NCBI GenBank assembly: GCA_944472155.2
Contig: OX235271.1
Coordinates: 119,417,329-119,481,328 of the forward strand
Reading direction: 5' to 3'
From: Trichobilharzia szidati
Lineage: Eukaryota; Platyhelminthes; Trematoda; Strigeidida; Schistosomatidae
Length of the DNA stretch: 64,000 bases
Position 1 is the first letter of the stretch, and each line of letters begins with the position of its first letter. The position numbers and the translations under genes were made by a program. The notes below the pieces were generated by a model. The model was not told where the DNA came from, made no database searches, and worked only from the letters and a program-made list of their open reading frames with translations. This document shows positions 36,401 to 50,900 of this stretch, piece after piece.

Positions 36401-39400
36401 GTAGTCAAACGAAGACTCGATAAAGCTATCAAGAGAACTTATTATGCAGCAAAACTTGTTTTCCTTAATACCACTAAGCGAGTGCTTCAACAATCTGGGA
36501 AAGACCAATCGCCAATCCTCGACACTTTAAACCGCGTATATCAATCTGAGTGTGTTTGTGGTAGCAAATACATAGGTCGTACAGAAAGGCAATTGTCCAC
36601 TCGCATGATGGAGCATTTGCCAGAATGGCTGAAAACAACTGAATGGAACGTGCCAAAAACCTCAATAACAAAACATCTTGTGGACTATGGACATGATATC
36701 GACGGTGTCAAGTCATTCACTATAGTCAGTAGACAAAGAAACAGGAAGATGCTTGAGCAATTCGAGTTTACAAACCAGGTCTCTGAGTACAAAAGGAGAT
36801 AGTCGTCACTCTGAATCTACCATGGTAATACATTTTACTTATTATTCTACCTCTTATTATTATTATTTTTAGACAAAGCAATAAGAAGACGTCATTTGTC
36901 TGAATCGTGTAATGCAATAGCGCAACACATTTCGGACAATCTGATCACCCACGGACTTGTCATAGGAATATATATGAAATTAATAAAGAGTTAAGAGGTG
37001 AGAAAATAGACTTAGGTCGAGTTAAAAGGACATACTGAAGGTGAAAATAACAATGAAGATCACTAAACCAAATAGCAGAGGTAATAGTACATCTACCTTG
37101 GTATGTATCAAACCAAAGTTTACCAAGGAAAGTTTAATGTGATGACAAATTGCTTTTGAACGCATAAAGGTGGTTTAAACTTTCTAATTGCTAGGGTTTC
37201 CACAAACTTTAGGATACGTCCCAAACACGTTTGATAGATGGGCTTAAAAGATCTGTTAACGTCAATTTTATGTCTTGTCTCTATAATGTTTCGCAATAGA
37301 GGAGCAGGCTGCGAAGACGGAACTTTAGGTGAATATAGAGAAGATGGAGTTGATGAAGATAACCAACCAATCACAGTCAACGGGAGAGATTTAACAGAGA
37401 TTACTTCCTTCACTTATCTACGAAACATCGTTTCATTCACAGACGAAATAATAGATGAAGGTGTCGAAACTAGAATCAGGAAGACAAGGTAGACCTTCAG
37501 CAATCTGAAACCAGTTTGGAAGTTTTCTGCACTCCACGGCATAAACAACAAGCTTCGGATTTCCAACACAAATGTGATGTCAATCAGTCAGTCAGTTCCT
37601 CCATACGGGTCAGAAAAATGCACAGCGAGTGCGTCACGAAGAGCATTTCCAACAGGTCATTTCAGACTTCCATCAACAGCTGATTTCCCTGGCTCCATAT
37701 TGAATATCAAATGGCTGGCCGGCCATAAAAAATTAGCTACAAGGAACTCTGACTGTGAACGAACCAACCAAGAGTCGAGTGTTCAGCATACATGAAGGAT
37801 TAAATGGAGACGGATTGATAGGGTATACTTTGAGGAGGCCGTCGAATGACATCACGCGCAATGGAGGCCATCGCTCAAGTGGAATCCGAATTGGAAGTGA
37901 CGAGTGTGTCGTCAGTGCGAGGGTGAAATGGAGGAGATCGTGCAAGGAAGAGATGAGAGATAATGGGCGATCGTGGACGGAAATGAAGAGAACAGTACCA
38001 AATAGACGAAAGTGGAGATGTGTTACTGAAGCCATATGCTCCACTCAGAAACCAAGGGAATAATAATAATATAGTCCTACATAGTCGGAAGGGTTACTTA
38101 AGCGATAAGTTAAGTGATAAATAGTCATTCAGAAGTAATTCATAACAAGAAACAGAAAAAAGGATTGATAGTGGTTTAGAAAAATAAAATAAAAGGCTAC
38201 TTTGACGAGTTTATTATACAACCGTTTATTCAGTTGGTTTAACCGCATCTGCCGAAGTTTATACAGTCAAATATGTATATTACGTTTACATAAACGGATA
38301 TATATATATATATGTATATATATACATATATATATATGTATGTATATATATATATTACAGCGACGTACATATCAGTCTTATCGACTGAAAATAACTGGCA
38401 AGATATTACAGTGGTTTCATGTTTGAACTAAAACTCAGATACAGCCAACAGAGGCACATCTGAATAGATCAGTGAAGTCCTGGATATCTCCAATCATTTT
38501 GCTATTCAGAGTAAATTTAATCCTCAGCCTTAGTCAGTAAGTCAATGAATAAAACTAGGCTATTAATAAATAATGAAGAAAAAAGATATCCACCCTCAAG
38601 AAATAATTATAAAATACGTTCTTTCCTGAAAAACTGACTGACAAATTACACGTTAAAGGAACTACGTAATTCGATTTCTTTTTTTACATTCCCTTCGTTG
38701 ATTTATGAAAGAGCCCTAATTCATAAATTAACTCATCGTTATTAGCAAGAGAACGCCATGTTTTGATGTCTTGTTTCAGCTATGAAAATTTGAAACGATG
38801 ACTATCGGAGCGTAGTTTGAGAATAATCAATTACATAGCCCACATTCACTTTCACCTTGATATATATATATATATATATATATATATGCTGATTGTATAT
38901 CACATATATATGTGAAGGTAAACAGTAGCTTTTCAAACTATGACACTATAACTTAGTAATCGATTTAAATGAATACACACAACCACACACACATACATGT
39001 ATTGAAAACGAATCCAAGACACAAACATACGTCGACAACACTATAATTTAAATAGACATATATTCCTAGCCATTACTTTTCATTCAAAAAATAGACTCCC
39101 TGTTCCGTAATTGATCCCCGTAACCATATTGTTTGTCGATGGTGTAGTTAACTTGTCTTTCTGTTTTCATTCCATAAATTACAAACCAAAGTTAACGTTT
39201 AACACATTTAGTTAACACTTAAAATAAACAAATACAAACATTGACACCGATATACACGTGATTACACATAAATAGTCTCACTGATCTTAGTATTAATAAA
39301 AAAACCGAAATGTTGGAGCGATTGATAAAACTCTCATACCGAGTTGTAGCTATGATCTAAGTGCAATTTAGCAAACACATACATATATCTGCACTAATAA

Positions 39401-42400
39401 TGAGTCGATTGTTTAGTGGGACAATAGTAAAAGGTGACGGAATGTTCGAACTAATCACTGAATAGCTCAAAATTGAGCCTGCAGGTTAGCCCAACTCACA
39501 AAGCTATAGTGGATAGTTGGTTTGCTCTAATGTCGAGTTCACTAGTAAAACCAACACTTTTCACGCATATAAAGTGGAACTAAATGATACCAGTCCTGAA
39601 CAGAAAATGTTAAAGTTGAAATACTAACTATGGATTTATTGAGAGATGGTTCTTATCATAGAAAAAGTAGAACAGTCTGACCTCTGAAGAGATTCAATAA
39701 TTCGTATTCAATCAACCAGACTTCTTTAAGCTGAATACTTACATCAAATTTTGTAAAGGAATTTTGTCTACACAATTTAATTTTCTTACAAATGACATAA
39801 TATATACACTTTAGATGCCTTTCATTGACAAATAACACAAGATAGGTGGATATATATATAAATGATTTACTCACGAGGACACTTTTGGTAAGGATAAAGT
39901 AATGTAATATCAACTTCATCGAAACATCGATTCAATGACACTTTTGAATAATTCTCAATAACACCCTGAAAGAAAAACAAAATAATATATACATATATCG
40001 TTCTACTTAAGACATTTTGAATTATAACAGATTCGTATATCTGATGGTCAGACTAGCTGCAAAAGCCTTAGATAACCGGAAAACTTTTCATATAATGAGT
40101 GGTGATTAGAAACGAAATGGAAAGTCAAAAGTCACTGGAGTGGAATCGTACGTGAACATCGACATGTTCATTTCACCTTTAATTATCACTGATTACATCA
40201 AATTATTAGATACACGTCAGCAAAAGAATAACAACATACCGGTATACTTGAAAATTGTTCCAATTCACATAGACCATAAGTAATAGATGAGTTATCAGGT
40301 GATATAAAACGTTGTATACGTATATGTCGTGGATGTCCGAATACTACTGATAATGAATATTCACCCATTCTTTCAGCACTTTTAGACAAACGTACAAGAA
40401 ATGTACCATCAACACAATTGTTTAATAGATTGACAGCTTCTAATCGATCCATTTCACCTATATACCTAGATAATACCAATAATAAAAGAAATGTAAAAAG
40501 AGAAATAGTAAAACACAAAAAATGCAATAAAAAGACAATTAACAAAAATAATTGTATAATATATTTGCATCTATAACACATGTGTTGCTAATTCACGGAA
40601 CACAAATACATAAACTAGCCAACATTAATCAACGCAGAATCAGGTATAAGAACGTATCAGTTCATGCACTTTTACAGTTATAGAAGAATGCAAAGAAAAA
40701 AAATGAATGGGTGGAACTAAAATTATGTAAATTCCACTTCTTAAAGCAAAACACAAGAATAGAGAATCATACAAATCATGATAAAAGGATGTATTCCTAT
40801 CGTGTGAAAACCCGTGGGATCTGAAAAATGCTCACATGACGAAAGGAAACTGATATGAAATATACGCATCAGTTTAAGATTATTCTATAGCACGACGCAA
40901 ATAGGCTTTCTAATACTCTTCTATGATTTCAAACTTAAGGTTCATAGATAAAACGCTAAATATAATTAAGGAAATCCATAAATCGCATTAGACTGAAATG
41001 AATCCATAGAAGAGTACCAGAATGCCTCCTATTTGGGTCATATATACAGGCACATTAATTACGATCCAGTAACTACTTCGCACGGAATACATCTGTGATA
41101 AAGTCACTAACCTTAGAATTGAGTAACTCAGCTTTAAATGTAGAGAGGAAATTTTGTTTCTTCAAAGGTGTCTCTACCTTGCTTATAAGTGTCAACAGCA
41201 ATAAAATTAAGCTTAGGATTTACTCATTATTGACTTTATCTAATATCTTTTAATTTTGAAAGGATACATGATAACTACAGTTATTAGGAAATTTGTCAAC
41301 CTAGTTGTATAGATGGTACTAAAACAGTAATTTGAGGTTCTATAATCACGTGAAAGTAAATTAGAATACAAGTTGTAATGTAATTAATTACCCAAACAAA
41401 TGGGCAGCTTTTCAAACACGTACATTAATCGCCAATACACTAACTTGCTATAAACACAGAGATCATTTATACACTAGAAGACGGGCGTTCTGCCTTACCT
41501 AGTTAACCAATCAAATTGATTTACATCAAAGGTAAGGTGATTTGTTTATATGATGAATAAATCAGTATAACCAAATAATCATATAATACATGAATTTATT
41601 TTTAGAATAACTAAAATCTTTACGAGTTGATCACGGATTGATATCAGTTAGAGAACCATTGGAAACCAGGGAGTACTGGACAGCTGCTGTTTCATCCTAG
41701 TTAGGGAATCATCGGCAGTACGCATCCACTGGGATTCGAACCCAGGACCTTCCGGTTACAAGGCAAGCTCGTATACCATTCAGCCACTGAGACCCGATTC
41801 TATGGCTCATGAATTCTAACTTCTACCAATTCGTGATTTAGCGCGTGACATATAATTGGACCTCACTGGTCACGACTTCTCACTAGAACTCCAGGAAACT
41901 CCATCCTGTCCAGTACTCCCTGGTTTTCAATGTTTCTCTAACTGATATCAATCCGTGATCAACTCGTAAAAACATAACTAACCCTTACAAATCAAACTAT
42001 AGAAAATGACTAAAATTTGTATCTCATACAAAATTTTGTTCATAAACCAAACACATTTTTTTCATTTAATCACATAGCCAACGTAAATTAAATGTGTTAT
42101 GTGATTATGTGCAAATATGTTTGACAGTTATTCAATATTATCAGCCTTAATTCATATTTACTAATTAAAATGTCAACTATGCTAATACCGAAATCACACA
42201 ATTTGTTTTTGTCACTAAATTATTGGGAGTATTTTAACAGCAACCTGTTTGAAGTTGCTGCGTAAACACTTAAGAAAAGGCTTTAACAGACATCATCTAT
42301 AAAGCTGCTTATTTAAGTGGAACTAACATTTTCAAGTATATTGCTTTGCAGATCATTGGATTAATTTCAAATTTGATCAAATCTCTATACAGTAACACCT

Positions 42401-44883
42401 AAAATTTATTCTAGTGCTCACTTGTGACCAACTACAGGATGAAGTAACCTGAAGTTCTAGTGACAAGTCGTCACTAGTGAGATCCACCAAGGTGAAAGTG
42501 GGGACAGCTACTAGCCGATGACATTGACTGATAGTTGTGCTATTTACTACGAATTTTAAGGAAGTTAGAATTCATCGACCAATGGACTGCATCTGAGTAG
42601 ATGAATGGTCAAGGAGATGACTTTATAACCTGACAATCCAGGGTTCCATCCCTGCTTAGGTCGTGGGTGAGTACTGATGAAGAGTCGCAAACTAGGCAGA
42701 AACAACTTGTCTAGTACTCCCTGGCTTTTAGTGGTTCTCTAACTGAAGTCAGCTCGTGATCAAACTATAGGCAATACATTCCATAATGGATAAGATTTTA
42801 TTTTGATAAATCACACAGTGTAGTACAGTTATATTAACTGATGACGTTTCGAGCACAAACTATTGCTCATAATCATATCAAGTTGGCAATACATAACTGC
42901 ACAAGAAAGAATCTTATTTTCAAGTGTTGTTAGCTTTTTCAAACTTTGTTTTATAACTGCTGATAGATACGTACATAAGACCTTCATCATATACTTAATG
43001 AATTGACTAGAATTCTAATCACTGATAAATGGATCATAATACATTATCAGTAAGTGCACAAATATTTCTAAAGGCTCTGAGTGTGAAATGCTTCACAACT
43101 GATACATTACTATCATACTGTATTATTAATTCATCTTTCTGCTTAATCGGGATTCCTAATCAGAAGTGTGCGACTTCACCAATACAAGTTTACTAATGGT
43201 TTTATAAAAAAAATGTACGTCAAACTTTATGATAATTGCTAGAGTAAACTGATTAGTTATACAAGTATAAGACAGGGGTGAAAAGTGCTTCTTGATTGGC
43301 CTTAAGTATTCATTTTGACATAGCTGTGTTCTCTGAGCTGGTTGATTTAACTGAGAAGCAGCTTTCATCGTCCTTCTAGATGACATCTTCGGTGCAGTTT
43401 TTAGTATGAAATGAATTAATTTTAATTCTCCACGAATGATATGATTATATCTCCCGACAACCACTGTCGCAATTGGTTGTTAATTTTCATCTCTATTGAT
43501 CATTTTTATTGGCTTGGAATTTGAACTTTCTTGTTATGTGATTTATTTCTATTCACTTGGTGAATTTGATCTACAGTAATGTGTCGATTAATCGCTGATA
43601 TATTTGAGTACCAGGCTTCTAAAAATTCCCTGAAATTTTCAGTGTTTCCTCTATTAAAAATTTCTACATTCTCCCAATCGCTTTAGTGTCCACAATTATC
43701 GACATGCATCAATATGAAAGAATACATATCGTGCTTTTTCACAGCTAATTTATGTTTTTGAATTTGGATTCGAAGACGATGTCCACTTTGACCGATGTAG
43801 TGTTTATTGCAGTTCATGCAATTCATTTTGTAAATGTTGTTTATCTTCTTTTTTCTGTTGGATCATTTGGTCTGCACAATATCGAATAAAATGATCTATT
43901 GATAATACTTGTACGACTGGTACAACAGATAATTAGTGTAAATTTTGCAATTTCCGACATCCAAAATTTGATTACTGTCGACTGACTAATCGGTAACTTT
44001 AAAACTTCTACCAGATATTAAGCAAATAACAAGTCATGTAAGTGGTCCTCCATGTGGGTTCACTGAACACGCCTAAACAAGTAACAACCAATGGAGCAAG
44101 GATAGTATGAATTCATACAGTTGACAGACAGTACGTGAGTTACAGCTGTTTTCAAAGAACCAGCTGATAAATATTCAGAAACACTTTACATTTCAGTTTC
44201 ATAACCACCTACATTAGTTTTTAGAGTAGTACGTATACTAGGGTGTATGCAATTCAAAGAGTGGTGCATATATGCTTGCACGGATACTGAATAGAAATTG
44301 ACGAAGTACACATCATAAGACAATATAAGTAAGGGGCAGTGGTAATTATGGTAATTGAAAAACATCAACTAATATAAGAATTGACCTTCAGACAGACAAC
44401 TTCAAGATTTAATAAGACCTAGAAGACTTAGGAATGTTTAAGAATCAAGAATAATATGTAAAACAAAGCATAAAACGAATACAGAATCACATGCACCACA
44501 CAACATAGACAGTATTGTTTTACAGAATAACACATGTATGTTGGGAAGGCATTTAAATAGGCGTGCAATAAATATTCAACAAAGAGATAACTAGGTATGC
44601 AAAAAGCATCCGCTTTATATACATAACTCACAAAATCAGAAAAATTGAAATACTGTTATGATACATAAATAACCACTAAATTAGAATAAATAGGAAGACT
44701 ACACCGTTCCCCACTTAGTATATATGAATACTGGTGTACAACAAGCAATATTGATTTCCATACACAGCTAAGCACTATTATTACCGGTCAAATTTATTAT
44801 TAATGTAGATTGAAGAAGCCATTTCCTGAATTTTAAATGACACAAAGGGTGGTGAATACTTTTCGGTAGGGATAAACAAGTAA

Positions 44884-44923
<40 letters not shown>

Positions 44924-47900
44924 GCAAATTTTACCAGGGGTAGGTTGACAGAAAGAAATGCGAATGGTCCAATGCAGGATCTGTCGGGAAGTTTTCAAAT
45001 TTCGATGTTACTGTTGTTGCAGCCGAGGCAGTTTGCGTAGTTGACAGTGCTGATGGAAATAAATCAGCACACTGTGATAACTCCGGGATTTCCAATGCTG
45101 ATAAACTACGTTTTTTTAAACGTCGAAACATTAACGAAGGATGTGAATTATTTGTACTAATATTCGCATTGACTGGGGCAAGAGATAACGAAGAACCAGG
45201 AGCATTAAGAATATTATTACACATTGTAGGCGAAAAACTATTATTCGCAACCAAATTTGTCACTGCACAGAACGATGGACTGGTAGGTGAAGCTTCATTA
45301 AATGAAATGAAAGGCTTCTGAGCTGAGGGACTAGTGTTACTAAATACCGGCATTCGTTCTGAATTAGATACTGAAGATCCCTGATGAGAAAGTCTCGTAG
45401 TGATTGGCTAATCAAAATAAACATTAAATAAACACATTAAATTCTTAGTTTTGCGGTACCCACAATAATAATGGTTATTATAAAAGTGAGCACATACTAA
45501 CATGCTTGAAAAAAACCAGCTAAACATGCAGTAATTAGCACCACGATCACAATTAGAAACACAATATAATGACCTCATGCAAATCACATTCGCAGACTGG
45601 AGAAATAATGAAAGCAAATAGGCAGGATCACACATTGTAGACACTTATAAAATGTGAAACAGACCAGTCGTAGCCAGCAAGAGGATCATGGCAATCCCCA
45701 AGTGACGTGATAATCTGTCTAGTTTGACGTGAGCAATTATTCCCCAAATTATTGTTGTTATTACTACAATTGTTATTGCCATTGTATTGGTGAGGATAGT
45801 GTTCCGGTTCAAGGTTTGAAGAGGTTTCTTTACCACTATTTGATGAAACAGAACAATCTGGAGGAAGACTGTGACGACAAGTCTGTCCTATCAAATTTGA
45901 CAGTGAGATCCCCGGACTGTCAGTACACGGCATAGTTTGTGTGCATACCTAAGCCGATTAACGATTATACAAGTCAAAGAAAATATATACATATATTAGA
46001 CGGAAACTTTAACCAAAGATCACACATAACTGACAATAAAAACACGATGATTACTATTGTATGAAATTACTGAGAAAAATTGACAACAATCTATACGTTT
46101 ACATCTTTTATGCACACTAACTTAATTTTCTTCACAAATTTCTCCATAATTCAATCTCAGAAAAGAGAAAACCGTCTAGCTCAAAGAGCATTTAACAAGA
46201 TATAACGATTTCTCTGCCAGGGATGTGTACAGCATAGCTTAGACTAAAAAGTATGTTTAAGCAAGAGATGCTTTAAACTAAATCCAATACATATATTGGA
46301 ATGTTCAGTTACATATAATATTAACGTTCTATCAAGCCATGTAGTTTTAAAATATTTCAACTTATTTCACAGACATATTTTAAATTAAATAAACAAACTA
46401 TATACCTGGACAATGAAGAAAATATTCAAGTAGTAAATAACTATCCAAAAGTGTTTTTAAAACAATGACTGAGGTCACCAGACCTGAAACTACTTACCAG
46501 GATAACTAGATTACATGAAATGTGATAATACACTAATGAAGTTTGTATTCAACTCATCCTCAGAATTGATTATGCCTACTTAGCAGTACAAAGGCAGTAT
46601 CGATAAACCAGAAGGTAATCAGAATAATAAGGATACCGATTCAAAATGCAAAACTACTGAACAAGTATAACAATCTGTATCACCTTATATGTCAATTATA
46701 TCTAATTTAAAGTTATCCATAAAAGTTTAGTTGATTTCCCGTTTAGTTTTATTTCAATAGACAGTTGTTTAACCAGTGTACAAGAAAAAATTACATGAAC
46801 ACCACTATACTGACATAAAACAGAGTGGATCAACGCATTGAGAGAGAGAGAGATGTAAAACAAAACTAAATCCTATTCACAAAGAAGAATTGATCTCATC
46901 GTAATATTTGTCTACATATGATAACATTAGATGGTTGGAGGCAATCGGCAGGAAGCCTTCGACCTAGGTTTTGTGTCAACTGGCACTCACCAGTCAGCAA
47001 GGCGTATCTGCAGTCTTGAAGAAACTCATTTCCCTTCTGAGATTCGAACCCGTGTCACCCAGTACTGCAGTCACAGACGTTACCACTTAGCTATTCAGGC
47101 TCGCGATCGACCTCCTGTAGGACTGTATTGAATACTTTGATTGGACACCAGTAATTAGTGTCTGCAGCACTGGGTGACACGGGTTCGAATCTCTGAAGGG
47201 AAATGAGTTCCTTCAAGGTTGCAGATACGCCTTGCTGATGAGTGCCAATTAGCACGAAACCTAGGTCGAAGGCTTCCTGCCGATTGCCTCCAACCATCTA
47301 ATATCATCAAATCAATGTGCTGTGATGGTGAGCTACCTAGAATGGTGGCCACATTGCAAACTTGACTGATAGAATTCAGTCTGCACCAAAGAAAGGACTA
47401 GACACATCACACTAGTTACTAGTATCCAGTCGAAGTATTTGTCTACATCTTCAGACTAGTGGGTTGAAGATAAGAATATCGTTTGACTCCACCGTTTTAT
47501 TGATGCCTCTACACTACACGGTGAAGACAACGCAATGCAAACTAAAATAGTAATTCACACTAAAAATAGTGCATCCCAAATATAAACGGTCTAGAATTTT
47601 GTATAACATAACGACAAAACCCCTGTGCTCAAGCTATTAAAGAGATAACTTAGTTTTACTTAAGAGTTCCCTATATAACCATGAATATTTATAGTTTTTC
47701 GAAGAAATATTCAAGATTATATAGTTGGTGGGAGAAGTAGTGATAAATATTAGCAAAAGTAACATATTGATCTATCTGGTGTCAAAGAATGACGATGTAT
47801 CACAAATTATCAGTAGGGTTGCCAACAATGTTGTTTTTATAGCCTAAAACCTATTCCGTCACCATACATACTTTGGCTCAATACTTCATGTCACATCAAT

Positions 47901-50900
47901 TGAAAATAAACTAATATCTATCTAACATCAACTCGATAGATGCTATAAATTCACACATTGATACAAAAGCGAAAATATTGGAAGAACATTCCGTTCACAT
48001 TATTATCAACACTTTTTGAGTGGTTCAAAGTTTAGTGATTTGCGAGAAGTGAACACTGAATGCCATTTAATTAAATGATATCAGTTTTTATTCTCTTCAC
48101 ATCAAAAAATGTCAGTTAAAAGTTTTAAACCCGATATATGTATTGATAAAATGACAACACTTAGTAAGGTTTGACCTAAATGCAAATGCCGTTCTTATCT
48201 ATCCTTTAGGTTCCCCAACTATTCCGAGTGTCACACGGTTACGTTTTGAATTAGTTGTACTTTATGAACTGGTTGATTTAACTGTGAAGCCGCCTTCATA
48301 GTCCGTTTAGACAACATCTTCAGAGCAGGTTTTAGTGTAAAATTAACTTATTTAAATTCGCTATGAATGATGTAACTGTATCGCCGGGCAACCCCTGTCT
48401 CTATTGATAATTCTTAGTGACTTGGATATGTATTATTAGCATGTTTATAGATATGCATGGTGTATTGGTTACCACTTTACATACTTAAAAGAAATACCGG
48501 GTATTACTTAAAAATATCAGTAAACACGCCAACTCTACCATTAGGATTTGTAATACCGACATTCTTTATCTAATCTAACTTCCTTTCGGTATATGTTTAT
48601 TCTCCATTGTATTGATTGTAGAATTTTTGTTGCTAAACAAAGACTTTTGGAGACAATACATTTTGCAAACCTGGCTCTAACTTTGGATACCGATACGCAA
48701 TAACGAAACGTGAAATTTTAAGCTACGAACGGGATTGAAAAGAAGGCGTTTCATTGAAATATAAGGTCAACACAAAGGCCTCTCCGAACAATAAGAATAA
48801 AAGCTCATGAAAAATGAGTAAAACCATGACAAATAACTTATCAAATCAAACTATACACAAATAACTTACCCTATTAACTTTATTATTCGTAACTTCAACA
48901 ATATTAGAGGGAAACCATCCTTCAGAACCATCACAATAACCCTGGTGTAGTAAAATGCAAAGAATATGTATGAATATAAAGTTAAGAGCAGCTCTGCCTA
49001 AACCTTATTCACCATTAGTGAGAAACTGCACGTAGAAGAAATGACTTACAAGAGAGAAGAAGGATGGCGCCAAGGTGAAAACGAAATGATGAACTTCAGT
49101 AAAAAATTCCTTTGTCTACTCACAGGCCAACAGAAAGGACGATTGAGTGCCTTAATTGTCAATTGAATCGACAACGAAGTCACTTTAAAGAAATATCAGT
49201 TGGGCAAGCCAATTTTTGCCAAAATCTGATTCGAAATCTTAGCAGCTCACAATCTCATTAATTCTAGGAATGACATTATTTACATAATATACGAGGTTAG
49301 CCTGTTTTCTAACAATATAGTACATTGAAATTTAACGAAATCACTTTTAGCACGAAAATATTCAAATCAAGCTTTTAACAGGATTATAGACTTCTTATAT
49401 CATCTATCGTTGATTAAACTACAGTCCAATAGACATGTGAAGAGAAACTTAAGTCTCTTTAACAACTAAATAGCTAAGCTTTTAAAAACCAGAGGACAAA
49501 GTACCAACATTGTAGGAAGACAATTCATATTAAGTGAACCAGCAATCAACTTTCAAAAGCCTGGTATTTATTGTAATGGGAAGACAGTGAACTAGAAAAA
49601 GGGATATTGAATAACAGCAAACGTACTTATGTACTACATTCTGAAATAAAATCATAATATGAATATGGGTAGTAGTACTCATTTTATTATCCAAAGCTTG
49701 TTATGTGAGATGAATTTCATAACCTTAATTTACTGGATGTAGGTTTAATCCCTATCCAAGTTATACCTACATGTTTGTCGCAGAAATGAATACTAAGAAG
49801 GACTTCACTGCAAAAGTTACTCATTTTTACTAGTTCTCAAGTGTTGGTTTGCAGGGATTTGACTGATTTAAAGTTTGACCACGAATTGACTTCAGTTAGA
49901 GAACCACTAAAAAACAAAGCGGTGCTGGACAGTTGTTACGTCCTAGTTCGGGACTCTTTATCAGTACGCACTTATGACCCCACGTGGGGTCGAGCCCAGG
50001 ACCTTAGCGCTATACATCACAAGTTTATAGAAATCAGAATCCTTGGGCCATTGGATTGCGTCTCAGCAAATGAATGGTCAAGGAGATCACTTCATAACCT
50101 GACAATCCTGGGTTTCATCCCTGCTAAGGTCATGGGTGAGTACTTCTGAAGAGTTGCAGACAAAACAACTGTTTAGTACTCTCTAGTTTTCAGTGGTTCT
50201 CTAATTGAAGTCAGTTTCTGGGCAACACTGAAAGTTTAATAGTTCTGTAATGAAGATATGAACTCCTGCGTTCACAATGATATGGTAGTAAACTTTGAAA
50301 TAACTTGTTACCAGATCATTAAATACTGCAGGAAATGAAGAGTGGAGAAAATCAAGAAATTCGAAATTAACAGAATATAGAATAATTATTTATTTCAATG
50401 CATCTCTAGACAGAATTTGAAATCATACTTTCTTTAGCTGTAAAAATCTTCAAAATTTCAACCTAACGAACTATGCATAATAATGAATAAAATGTGAATT
50501 CAACTCACCTGCCACCAAGATGCACCTTCAGTCCATTTGATTAATTCAATTTGATCTCCAACGGATAATCTAAGAGGAATGCTACCTGAAGGTGGTAAAG
50601 GATCTGCATCATAAGGTTTTCGTGCCACAGCGAAAGTTGGATTTACAGGAGGAATATTCGAAGTAGGCAAACCAGAAGATATACGTCTATTACGCTGTAA
50701 AGAGACATTTGATAAGTTGGTTTGATCAGAAGCAAGCCAGTGATTCACAGATGTTAAGGTATCTGATAATTGTGAAAAGTCGAATGACTCTGAACTAGGC
50801 AGTGAATTATTTCCAGGCGTGCATGGAACACTTCCCATTGTTAAGTGTGAACGTCGACAACGTACCGTATTACTTTGAGGAGGAAGTGGAGGTGGAGCAT

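Larger units (their letters stand above)
34664..36802 (+). mobile_element. Penelope-like element 4, near full length, broken
   Basis: The longest PLE here, antisense to vav in its 5.8-kb intron. In order: a PLE N-terminal region (NLSDVSLSKEQAEILSLGFN at about 35118-35180), LRKDNNLVILQADKGQSVVL at about 35378-35440, PKLYGRVKIHKPGSPLRPIL at about 35639-35699, VSFDVTSLFTNVPVIETIDF, VMGSPLGPLL, YLRYVDDIFIVCE, the PKKSVYISLPFKGDD block, and GIY-YIG (ECVCGSKYIGRTERQL...HLPEWL...HLVDYGHD) to a stop at about 36800. Several frameshifts and stops, and an internal deletion of the palm-thumb segment. Confidence 0.9.

Noticed and set aside
33916..40465. SH2 and SH3 exons as a GRB2, CRK or NCK adaptor
   Set aside because: The upstream phase-matched PH, C1 and SH3 exons and the SH2 start PWYIGEMDR fit Vav. 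GRB2, CRK and NCK have no PH or C1.
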